Below are positions 1 through 5,168 of a stretch of DNA of 8,617 nt, piece after piece. Made by a program: the position numbers and the translations under genes. Under the pieces are notes generated by a model, which saw nothing but the letters and a program-made list of their open reading frames with translations, ran no database searches and was not told the DNA's origin. How positions within the stretch are numbered: the first letter of the stretch is position 1; every line of letters starts with the position of its first letter. Origin of the DNA: an uncultured Ruminococcus sp. (GTDB lineage: Bacteria; Bacillota; Clostridia; Oscillospirales; Ruminococcaceae); the NCBI GenBank assembly GCA_947175005.1, contig CAMWLD010000079.1, positions 1 through 8,617 on the forward strand, read 5' to 3'.

Positions 1-764
1 GCATGATACCCCGCCGCAAATGCATCCCTCCGAAAATCGTCCAACCCCAGCAACTCCCCGAAGCCAACGCCCCGCATTCCCCCCATAACAGCCCTCTCCT
101 GTGCATTTATCCTATAAGGGTAGATTCGTTTGCTGCCCACAGGGTGAAGCACATCATATTTATCGGAATTATATGTCTCCTGAAAAACTGTCACAAAATC
201 CGCTCCGCACTCATGCAAATATTTATATTCCTCCGAGTTCACAGGGTAAATTTCCAGCCCCACAAGCTTGAAATATTCCGAAGCTATCTTACAGGCATTC
301 CCGATATATTCCACATCGGAATATTTTCTGCTTTCTCCCGTCAGCAGGAGAATTTCCGTAAGCCCCGTAGAGGCAATATTTTCCATTTCCGCCCGTATCT
401 CCGCTTCATTCAGACGTGCACGTCTTATTTTATTTTTGCAGTTGAAACCGCAGTAAACGCAGCCGTTTTCGCAGTAGTTGGAGATGTACAGGGGAGTGAA
501 CATATACACCGAATTCCCGAAATGGGCAGTGCGTTCCCTTTGAGCCTTTACAGCCATTTCCTCCAGAAAATTTTCCCCGGCAGGGGACAGCAGCGCCATA
601 AAATCCGTAGGGCTGCAAACGTCCTTTTCCAACGCCCTGCGAACGTCCTCTTCCGTAAAATCGCCGCTGTTAAAGGAGGCTGTCATTTCCATGATCTTAT
701 TCTGAATTTCCGAACCGATATTTTCCATGCCCGGAAGATATTCCATGTGGTTTGTTTTTTCCAT
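1..764 (-). CDS. thiH: 2-iminoacetate synthase ThiH (partial, C-terminus outside window)
   Basis: Radical-SAM tyrosine lyase that cleaves tyrosine to p-cresol and dehydroglycine (2-iminoacetate), the glycine-derived unit ThiG builds into the thiazole ring of thiamine; cytoplasmic and oxygen-sensitive. I translated the minus strand from the ATG at 764-762. It stays open to base 1, giving about 254 residues; the family is usually about 370, so roughly the last third is missing. The [4Fe-4S] motif CX3CX2C is Cys98, Cys102 and Cys105 (CENGCVYCGFN), preceded by FTPLYISNY, typical of ThiH. Downstream strings TEILLLTGES, LEIYPVN and YRINAQERAVMGGMRGVGFG also fit the family. A GGGTGA Shine-Dalgarno element lies about 5 nt upstream of the ATG. 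It is the third gene of a thiS-thiG-thiH cluster, separated from thiG by 143 nt holding a palindrome and a heptad repeat. Use of ThiH rather than the aerobic glycine oxidase ThiO implies an anaerobic lifestyle. Confidence 0.95.
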   Translation of the reverse strand, partial: MEKTNHMEYLPGMENIGSEIQNKIMEMTASFNSGDFTEEDVRRALEKDVCSPTDFMALLSPAGENFLEEMAVKAQRERTAHFGNSVYMFTPLYISNYCENGCVYCGFNCKNKIRRARLNEAEIRAEMENIASTGLTEILLLTGESRKYSDVEYIGNACKIASEYFKLVGLEIYPVNSEEYKYLHECGADFVTVFQETYNSDKYDVLHPVGSKRIYPYRINAQERAVMGGMRGVGFGELLGLDDFRRDAFAAGYH

Positions 765-803
765 TTGATCACCCGATTTGAAAAAATTGTATTTATATTA
801 ATG

Positions 804-826
804 TCCTGCATTTACTAAATGCAGGA
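804..826. repeat. Perfect 23-bp palindrome in the thiG-thiH spacer
   Basis: The arms TCCTGCATTTA (804-814) and TAAATGCAGGA (816-826) are exact reverse complements around a single central C at 815. In the thi transcript it could fold into a stem of about 9-10 bp with a tiny loop. The nearest T-run on the minus strand begins more than 10 nt past the stem, so it is not a canonical intrinsic terminator. It sits about 40 nt upstream of the thiH start and could be an mRNA processing or stability hairpin, or a protein-binding site. The right arm is followed by a 9-bp near-direct repeat, AAATGCAGG then AAACGCAGG. Confidence 0.8.
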
Positions 827-870
827 AACGCAGGCATTCGGTTAATTCGGGCGCAGCAAAGAAAAATAAA

Positions 871-905
871 CTGTCTTGCTTCTTGCCTCTTAAACCTCTT
901 GCCTC
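871..905 (-). repeat. GARGCAA heptad repeat, copy A (thiG-thiH spacer)
   Basis: Read on the minus strand, in the direction of thi transcription, the order is GAGGCAA (905-899), a 9-nt spacer GAGGTTTAA, GAGGCAA (889-883), GAAGCAA (882-876), then GACAG. It begins three bases after the thiG stop codon. The layout of heptad, 9-nt spacer and two heptads is the same as in copy C upstream of ilvA. A 17-bp segment (874-890) is identical to copy C after reverse complementing. Confidence 0.85.
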
Positions 906-907
906 TG

Positions 908-1672
908 TCAGCCCAAAAATCCCGTCAGCGGCGACGAAGCGCTCGCCGTATCTCTCACAGCCCCCAGCCCCGCAAGATACGCCCTTCTGCCCGCCTTTAC
1001 AGCCGCACCGAACGCTTCCGCCATAGCAGGAATATCCCTCGCCGAGGCAATAGCCGTGTTAGCCATAACAGCCGCCGCACCCATTTCCATGACCTCGCAC
1101 GCCTGTGAGGGTTTTCCAATCCCTGCGTCCACTATCACAGGCAGACTGCATTCCTCAATAATTATCCGGATAAATTCCCTTGTACACAGCCCCTTGTTTG
1201 TGCCGATAGGCGCAGCCAAAGGCATTATAGCCGCCGCCCCCGCATTTTCAAGGTCTCTCGCCGCATTAAGGTCGGGGTACATATAGGGCAGCACCACAAA
1301 CCCCTCCGCCGCCAAAATTTCCGTTGCCTTTATCGTTTCGGCATTGTCGGGCAGCAGATATTTCGAGTCACGAATGACCTCTATCTTAACAAAATCACCG
1401 CACCCCGCTTCCCGTGAAAGCCTTGCTATCCGCACCGCCTCATCTGCATTCCTCGCCCCCGAAGTATTAGGCAGCAAAGTCACTCCCTTTGGGATATAAT
1501 CAAGAATATTCGCCGCACCGCCGCTGTTCGCCCGCCGCAAAGCAAGGGTGATTATCTCCGCCCCCGCATTTTCGCAGGCAGCCTTAATAAGCTCCAGCGA
1601 ATATTTCCCCGAGCCTAAAATAAACCGTGACTCAAACTCATGTCCGCCTAAAACAAGCTTATCCTCTTTCAT
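908..1672 (-). CDS. thiG: Thiazole synthase ThiG
   Basis: Condenses 1-deoxy-D-xylulose 5-phosphate, dehydroglycine and the sulfur of ThiS thiocarboxylate into the thiazole phosphate precursor of thiamine; a cytoplasmic (beta/alpha)8 barrel. The 254-residue length is normal for a complete ThiG. Landmarks in order: start [20 protein letters not shown] (residues 5-24); the substrate-imine lysine Lys96 in [28 protein letters not shown]; a [12 protein letters not shown] loop (about 152-163); [20 protein letters not shown]; and [19 protein letters not shown] near the end. The ATG at 1672 has an AAAAGGA Shine-Dalgarno element about 11 nt upstream. The gene lies between thiS (108-nt spacer) and thiH (143-nt spacer). 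No promoter or clear terminator is seen in either spacer, so co-transcription from the thiS promoter is likely. Confidence 0.97.
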   Translation of the reverse strand: MKEDKLVLGGHEFESRFILGSGKYSLELIKAACENAGAEIITLALRRANSGGAANILDYIPKGVTLLPNTSGARNADEAVRIARLSREAGCGDFVKIEVIRDSKYLLPDNAETIKATEILAAEGFVVLPYMYPDLNAARDLENAGAAAIMPLAAPIGTNKGLCTREFIRIIIEECSLPVIVDAGIGKPSQACEVMEMGAAAVMANTAIASARDIPAMAEAFGAAVKAGRRAYLAGLGAVRDTASASSPLTGFLG

Positions 1673-1746
1673 AAAAAACCAGTCCTTTTCATAATTTTTA
1701 GGATATTAAGATAATACTCTAATCAGTGCTTCCTTAAAAACGATTT

Positions 1747-1768
1747 TTGCCTCTTGCTTCTTGCCTTC
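1747..1768 (-). repeat. GARGCAA heptad repeat, copy B (thiS-thiG spacer)
   Basis: On the minus strand, 12 nt after the thiS stop codon, the order is GAAGGCAA (1768-1761), GAAGCAA (1760-1754) and GAGGCAA (1753-1747). Fifteen bases (1752-1766) are identical to copy A, and 16 (1751-1766) match the reverse complement of copy C. As with the other copies, the purine-rich strand is the transcribed (sense) strand of the neighbouring genes. Confidence 0.8.
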
Positions 1769-1780
1769 TATTAGGGCCTA

Positions 1781-1978
1781 TCAGCCGCCCCCCACAAAGG
1801 AAACTATCTCAATAACGTCCTCCCCGTCAATTACCCTCCCGGGGTATTCGCTTTTCTTAATGATAATGCCGTTTATCTCCACGGCGATTCCCGCCTCGGG
1901 GTAGCCCTTTTCCTTTAAATAATCCGCTAAATTCCTCCCCGCAGCCTCTGCTTCGGGCTTTCCGTTAATGACCGTCAT
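1781..1978 (-). CDS. thiS: Sulfur carrier protein ThiS
   Basis: Small ubiquitin-fold protein that carries sulfur as a C-terminal thiocarboxylate and donates it to ThiG; it is adenylated by ThiF, which is not in this window. I use the ATG at 1978-1976, giving 65 residues, the usual ThiS size. The reading frame extends 17 codons further upstream, but that stretch runs through a poly-T tract and a leader hairpin, has no counterpart in the family, and would ignore the good GAAAGGGTG Shine-Dalgarno element about 9 nt before this ATG. Visible features: start MTVINGK, LADYLKEKGY, IAVEINGIIIKKSEY, DGEDVIEIVSFVGGG. The essential C-terminal Gly-Gly is present (the protein ends GGG). First gene of the thi cluster, about 108 nt downstream of the predicted transcription start. 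Confidence 0.95.
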   Translation of the reverse strand: MTVINGKPEAEAAGRNLADYLKEKGYPEAGIAVEINGIIIKKSEYPGRVIDGEDVIEIVSFVGGG

Positions 1979-2086
1979 TATAAAAATCACCCTTTCATAA
2001 GAAGAAAAAAAGCACACGAAAACAGACACCCTTGGTGGTGTCCCCCTTCATGAGCCGAATTTATGAGAACAAATATTAACTTTTGC
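1979..2086 (-). promoter_or_regulatory. Structured 5' leader of thiS, no TPP-riboswitch landmarks
   Basis: About 108 nt separate the predicted transcription start from the thiS ATG. The leader RNA contains a clear hairpin, GACACC/GGTGTC with a 6-nt loop (2042-2025). Then come 13 nt and a run of seven U (2011-2005), 8-14 nt upstream of the Shine-Dalgarno site. CATAA at 2066-2060 could pair with TTATG next to the Shine-Dalgarno element (2000-1996), offering an alternative fold. I do not find the CUGAGA motif or the later conserved ACCUGAUCUGG-like segment of TPP riboswitches. Calling this a regulatory leader is inference from its length and structure. Confidence 0.45.
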
Positions 2087-2092
2087 AAATTT

Positions 2093-2121
2093 ATTATATC
2101 ACATTAAAATAAAAATGTCAA
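2093..2121 (-). promoter_or_regulatory. Sigma-A promoter of the thiSGH cluster
   Basis: On the minus strand a perfect -35 box TTGACA (2121-2116) is followed by a 17-nt AT-rich spacer and a perfect -10 box TATAAT (2098-2093). Both hexamers are consensus and the spacing is optimal, so transcription should start near 2086. It faces away from the ilvA promoter. The roughly 125 bases between the two promoters (2122-2245) hold no gene or site that I can recognise. Confidence 0.9.
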
Positions 2122-2248
2122 TAGGCGTGAAAAATTTTCTTGGAACTAAAAAGCGCCCGAAATACTATCAAACTATTCCAAAACCTGTTCGATACATTGT
2201 CCTTGTTTCCTTTGTTTAAAATCGTTCACAAAAAAGTTACAAACATTG

Positions 2249-2277
2249 CTTTATAAATACTGTCAACAGTGTATAAT
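2249..2277 (+). promoter_or_regulatory. Promoter of the T-box/ilvA transcript, with an inverted repeat in the spacer
   Basis: A consensus -10 box TATAAT lies at 2272-2277, placing the start near 2284, just before the T-box leader. The -35 region is poor: CTTTAT sits at the ideal 17-nt spacing, and TTGCTT (2246-2251) is a better match but 20 nt away. Between the boxes lies an inverted repeat, ACTGT-CA-ACAGT (2259-2270). A weak -35 with a symmetric element beside it would fit a regulated promoter, though the T-box alone would explain isoleucine control. Confidence 0.6.
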
Positions 2278-2283
2278 TAAAAT

Positions 2284-2570
2284 TAGATATTGTGAAAAAA
2301 GCGCCGACGGGGACGGACAGTCCGCATAGTGGATCCTCCAGAGAGCCTGCATTTGGTGAAAGCAGGCGGTTTCACGGATAACTCCCATCACCCCCGAGCT
2401 TTGCCGCCGAATATGGTTTTTCCAAAACCCATTTTAAGCGGCAGCGGGATTCTCCCGTTACAGAGAGTTTCCGTTTTTATGCGGAAAAACGAGCGGCAGA
2501 TATTTTTATCTGCAACAAGAGTGGTAACGTGGGCAAGCTCACCTCTTGAAAAAGAGGGGGGCTTTTTCTA
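2284..2570 (+). ncRNA. T-box leader (tRNA-Ile-responsive, by specifier) upstream of ilvA
   Basis: A transcription-attenuation riboswitch that senses uncharged tRNA. Stem I closes with AAAGC (2298-2302) against GCTTT (2398-2402). Its distal part shows AGAGAGCC (2340-2347), overlapping the CCTGC/GCAGG hairpin with a GGTGAAA loop. The specifier appears as ATC (2387-2389) followed by ACC, then CCCGAGC, the usual codon-ACC-NNNGAGC arrangement, so the codon is Ile AUC. Stem III is a perfect 7-bp hairpin, GCAGATA/TATCTGC (2496-2513). The T-box follows at 2514-2533 (AACAAGAGTGGTAACGTGGG). Its UGGU (2522-2525) can pair with the ACCA end of a tRNA with discriminator A, as expected for tRNA-Ile. The antiterminator is AAGAG (2517-2521) with CTCTT (2543-2547), a 7-nt bulge TGGTAAC, and GTGGG/CTCAC (2529-2542). 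Isoleucine starvation should therefore allow readthrough into ilvA. Confidence 0.93.
2535..2567 (+). terminator. T-box intrinsic terminator (competes with antiterminator)
   Basis: The left arm AAGCTC-A-CCTCTT (2535-2547) pairs with AAGAGG-G-GGGCTT (2552-2564) around a GAAA loop, with one A/G mismatch, and runs into TTTTT (2563-2567). The left-arm bases CTCTT and CTCAC are the same ones used by the antiterminator, so the two folds are mutually exclusive. Confidence 0.93.
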
Positions 2571-2573
2571 TTA

Positions 2574-2610
2574 GTGGCAAGAAATTTCAGAGGCAAGAAG
2601 CAAGAGATAA
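2574..2610 (+). repeat. GARGCAA heptad repeat, copy C (T-box to ilvA spacer)
   Basis: The order is GTGGCAA (2574-2580), a 9-nt spacer GAAATTTCA, GAGGCAA (2590-2596), GAAGCAA (2597-2603), then GAGATAA. It starts six bases after the T-tract of the T-box terminator and ends 25 bases before the ilvA ATG. It has the same arrangement as copy A and is on the sense strand of ilvA. It lies downstream of the terminator, so it is present only in readthrough transcripts. Confidence 0.85.
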
Positions 2611-2635
2611 AATATTTTAGAAAGGGTGTATAAAA

Positions 2636-3832
2636 ATGCTGACATTGGATATGGTCTACAGCGCTTCATACAAGCTAAAGGAGGTAATCCGCAGAACGGA
2701 TCTGATACCCGCTCCGAAGATCTCCGATAAATGCAGCGTTTATCTTAAAACGGAGAATTTGCAGGTAACGGGTTCGTTTAAGGTAAGAGGCGCATATTAT
2801 AAAATTTCTCAGCTTACCGACGAGGAAAAAAGCAGGGGAGTTATCGCTTGCAGCGCAGGAAATCACGCACAGGGCGTGGCGCTTGCCGCCGCAAGAAACG
2901 GCATAAAATCGGTTATCTGCCTGCCCGACTCCGCCCCCATTTCAAAGATAGAGGCGACACGTTCCTACGGAGCGGAAATATGCCTTGTGGACGGCGTTTA
3001 CGACGACGCATACGCCAAAGCAATCAGCCTGCGTGACGAAAAGGGCTACACCTTTATCCACCCCTTTGACGATGAATATGTTATCGCAGGTCAAGGAACA
3101 ATAGGCTTAGAGCTGCTCGAGCAGCTCCCCGATGCGGAGGCTGTTGTAGTGCCCATAGGCGGCGGCGGGCTTATCTCGGGAATTGCCTTTACCCTTAAAA
3201 AGCTAAAACCCGAAATAAAGGTCTACGGCGTTCAGGCGGCAGGCGCGCCCAGCATGGAGGTTTCCCAAAGGGACGGGAAGATCGAAAAGCTGGAGCAGGT
3301 CGCCACCATTGCCGACGGCATTAAGGTAAAAGAGCCGGGAGAGCATACCTTTGACCTTTGCAAGGAATATGTGGATGGCATTGTCACCGTCACCGACGAT
3401 GAAATTTCCTCCGCCATACTTACCCTTATGGAGCAGCAGAAGCTGGTCAGCGAGGGAGCGGGAGCAGTGCCCGTGGCAGCGGTGATGTTCGATAAGATAC
3501 CCGATATAGCGGGCAAAAAGGTCATTTGTCTGGTATCGGGGGGCAATATAGACGTTACCATTCTCAGCCGTGTCATTGAAAGAGGTCTTATTAAATCGGG
3601 GCGCAACTGCCTCTTAAATATTGAGCTTATCGACAAGCCGGGTCAGCTCAAGGGCGTTTCGGAAATTATCGCATCCCTCGGCGGCAACGTTATTTCCATT
3701 CACCACGAGCGGGCAGGTGAGGGCAACGACATCAACGGCTGCTACCTGCGCATAATCATGGAGACCCGCAACCACGAGCATATCAATGAGATCCGCTCGG
3801 CGCTTATTTCCAAAGGATATGTACTTAAATAA
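2636..3832 (+). CDS. ilvA: Threonine ammonia-lyase (threonine deaminase), single-ACT form
   Basis: PLP enzyme that deaminates threonine to 2-oxobutyrate and ammonia, the first committed step to isoleucine; cytoplasmic. It has 398 residues. A fold-type II PLP domain spans about 1-320: the Schiff-base lysine is Lys49 in GSFKVRGA, the substrate loop is SAGNHAQG (73-80), the phosphate-binding loop is GGGGL (175-179), and SGGN lies at 301-304. One C-terminal ACT domain spans about 325-398 (LLNIELIDKPGQLKGVSEII onward). The length fits the medium, single-ACT class; the catabolic TdcB type lacks a regulatory domain, and the long E. coli biosynthetic enzyme has two ACT-like units. The start is supported by AAAGGGTG nine nt upstream. 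Control by an apparent Ile T-box supports a biosynthetic role despite the TdcB-like size. It is alone in its transcription unit, closed by a strong terminator; no other ilv genes are nearby. Confidence 0.95.
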   Translation: MLTLDMVYSASYKLKEVIRRTDLIPAPKISDKCSVYLKTENLQVTGSFKVRGAYYKISQLTDEEKSRGVIACSAGNHAQGVALAAARNGIKSVICLPDSAPISKIEATRSYGAEICLVDGVYDDAYAKAISLRDEKGYTFIHPFDDEYVIAGQGTIGLELLEQLPDAEAVVVPIGGGGLISGIAFTLKKLKPEIKVYGVQAAGAPSMEVSQRDGKIEKLEQVATIADGIKVKEPGEHTFDLCKEYVDGIVTVTDDEISSAILTLMEQQKLVSEGAGAVPVAAVMFDKIPDIAGKKVICLVSGGNIDVTILSRVIERGLIKSGRNCLLNIELIDKPGQLKGVSEIIASLGGNVISIHHERAGEGNDINGCYLRIIMETRNHEHINEIRSALISKGYVLK

Positions 3833-3841
3833 ATGAATGAT

Positions 3842-3881
3842 AATGCGGACATCGGGCACTTTACCAAATGTCCGCATTTTT
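3842..3881 (+). terminator. Intrinsic terminator of ilvA
   Basis: The perfect 11-bp arms AATGCGGACAT (3842-3852) and ATGTCCGCATT (3868-3878) enclose a 15-nt loop, and the right arm runs into TTTTT (3877-3881). The hairpin begins nine bases after the ilvA stop codon. A sequence reading as the start of a short frame (3837) falls in this hairpin and is not coding. Confidence 0.92.
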
Positions 3882-3964
3882 ATAAATCACGGTCATGGCG
3901 ATACCCTCTCTTCCGGCGTGTGCAGTAAAATTTTATGTTCAAATGATGAAATCCTATCAAATTC

Positions 3965-3995
3965 CCTTGAAATTCAAGGAAATATGTGGTATAAT
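3965..3995 (+). promoter_or_regulatory. Promoter of the RING-GH59-thioesterase cluster, overlapped by a palindrome
   Basis: The -35 box TTGAAA (3967-3972), a 17-nt spacer and the -10 box TATAAT (3990-3995) form a good sigma-A promoter, with an extended TGG before the -10 (3987-3989). The -35 lies entirely within a perfect 15-bp palindrome, CCTTGAA-A-TTCAAGG (3965-3979). A dimeric repressor bound there would block the -35, so it is a candidate operator; this is inference from symmetry and position. The leader to the TTG start codon at 4035 would be about 35 nt. Confidence 0.8.
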
Positions 3996-4034
3996 AAGAA
4001 TATAAAAATCCCTTATCCGAACGGAGGAATGTAA

Positions 4035-5099
4035 TTGTTTGATTATACAGGCTACGAATGCAAGTCATGCAAGAAAAAATTTGAAGAAAACGACGATATA
4101 GTGGTGTGCCCCGACTGCGGCACGCCATATCATAGGGAATGCTGGAAGCAAAACGGCAAATGCATAAACGACGAGCTTCACGAAAGCGGCAAAAGCTGGA
4201 AAGCCGACATTGAAGAAAAGGTGGAAAGCGGCGAGATCGCCCGCTGCAAATGCTGCGGAAATTCCCTTAATCCGAAGCAGCTTTTTTGCGACCGCTGCGG
4301 CGCACCCACAGCGTATTATTTCAGCACCAATGAACTTCCGCCGCCAAATCCGGGGCAGACTTTTCAGTCCGGGCAGACGGGTCAATACGGTTCGTCCCAA
4401 TATGGCAGGCCGCCCGGGTACGGGCAGCAGTTCAGCGAGGAGCTGCACCCCTATATGATAAACTTCTCCGACCCTCTCTGCGGCTTCAATCCCGACGAAG
4501 AGTACGAGGACGGCGTGACCACCCGTGATCTGGGCGAATTTATCGGCTCAAACACTCACTATTATCTGCCCAAATTCAAGCTTATGAAAACAGGGCATTT
4601 CAAAATGAGCCTTAATTTTATAGCCCTCTTTTTCCCCGAATTTTATTTTGCCAACAGGAAAATGCCCTTGGCGGCAGTGCTTGCCCTTGTTATAAAGACT
4701 CTGCTGGGACTGCCCTCGGTGGCAGTGGCGCTGCAAACTTACCTCAGCGACAGGCGTTTTTATGAAATGTTCGTCACTTCATTCCCCGCCCTTACCGAGC
4801 AGTTCAAACAATTTATGGAAATAAACCTCAACACGGGAATGTTCAACACTCTCTATAACATTACCTCGATTTTTTCAAGTATATTCGCCGTAGGACTGGG
4901 ACTTTTCGCCAATTATATCTACTACCGCCACGCCGTTAAAAAAGCCGCCGAAATAAAGAAATTATCCCCGCAAAGTCCGTCGGAACTGCTGCGGGAAAAG
5001 GGCGGCACATCTATTGCAATGACCCTTGTTTTCATGGCTCTTTATTTTGCCTCAAGCGTGATCTCCATTTACGGGATACTGGCGATTTTCCTTTGGTAA
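4035..5099 (+). CDS. RING-finger/zinc-ribbon membrane protein, function unknown
   Basis: A 354-residue protein. The N-terminus is a treble-clef/RING-like zinc domain with Cys9-Cys12, Cys25-Cys28, His33-Cys36 and Cys43 (motif CPDCGTPYHRECW), resembling the prokaryotic RING finger family. A zinc ribbon follows at 71-88 (CKCCG ... CDRCGAP: Cys71, Cys74, Cys85, Cys88). A low-complexity Pro/Gln/Gly/Tyr linker runs from 101 to 133, then a soluble stretch (134-190) ending at the amphipathic YYLPKFKLMKTGHFKMS. The C-terminus has about four hydrophobic segments (roughly 192-206, 211-236, 271-296, 326-353). No signal peptide is seen, so the zinc domains probably face the cytoplasm. The start is TTG at 4035, fixed by GGAGG at 4023-4027 with 7-nt spacing; the nearby ATG (4029) is followed at once by a stop. 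First gene after a promoter and 69 nt upstream of the GH59 gene. Function is not known to me; bacterial RING-like folds need not be ubiquitin ligases. Confidence 0.85.
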   Translation: MFDYTGYECKSCKKKFEENDDIVVCPDCGTPYHRECWKQNGKCINDELHESGKSWKADIEEKVESGEIARCKCCGNSLNPKQLFCDRCGAPTAYYFSTNELPPPNPGQTFQSGQTGQYGSSQYGRPPGYGQQFSEELHPYMINFSDPLCGFNPDEEYEDGVTTRDLGEFIGSNTHYYLPKFKLMKTGHFKMSLNFIALFFPEFYFANRKMPLAAVLALVIKTLLGLPSVAVALQTYLSDRRFYEMFVTSFPALTEQFKQFMEINLNTGMFNTLYNITSIFSSIFAVGLGLFANYIYYRHAVKKAAEIKKLSPQSPSELLREKGGTSIAMTLVFMALYFASSVISIYGILAIFLW

Positions 5100-5168
5100 T
5101 GTTGTATTGAGGTTTATAAATACCGCACCGAAAGACCGTTGTCACTCATTTTAACAGGGGGTCAGAAA

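Noticed and set aside
3..818. Long plus-strand open frame of 271 codons
   Set aside because: It is the antisense of thiH, whose minus-strand translation has the radical-SAM CX3CX2C motif and a Shine-Dalgarno site. The plus frame has no recognisable domain and reads through the palindrome.
1979..2029. Upstream extension of ThiS by 17 residues
   Set aside because: It would translate a poly-T tract and part of the leader hairpin, and has no ThiS counterpart. The internal ATG at 1978 has the proper Shine-Dalgarno site and gives the usual 65-residue length.
2005..2042. Intrinsic terminator in the thiS leader
   Set aside because: The hairpin ends 13 nt before the U7 tract, and the bases next to the tract form only a 4-bp pairing. 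The geometry is poor for termination, so I list it only as leader structure.
1979..2100. TPP riboswitch upstream of thiS
   Set aside because: I looked for the CUGAGA motif and the second conserved core segment on the minus strand and found neither.
2329..2574. 81-codon plus-strand frame
   Set aside because: It lies wholly within the T-box leader RNA; no Shine-Dalgarno site or protein signature.
3837..4034. 65-codon plus-strand frame after ilvA
   Set aside because: It begins in the ilvA terminator and runs through the promoter of the RING gene, with no domain or ribosome site.
4035..4163. RING finger as evidence of a bacterial ubiquitin-like system
   Set aside because: No E1, E2, JAB/deubiquitinase or ubiquitin-like gene lies beside it. 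ThiS is a ubiquitin-fold protein but belongs to a separate thiamine operon 2 kb away, so a link would be fanciful.
5139..5168. TTG start 10 codons upstream for the GH59 gene
   Set aside because: The Shine-Dalgarno element AGGGGGT (5156-5162) falls inside that extension and is ideally placed for the ATG at 5169.
5100..5168. Separate promoter for the GH59 gene (TATAAA at 5115-5120)
   Set aside because: No acceptable -35 hexamer at 16-18 nt; the bases at that distance (TTTGGT) are a weak match.
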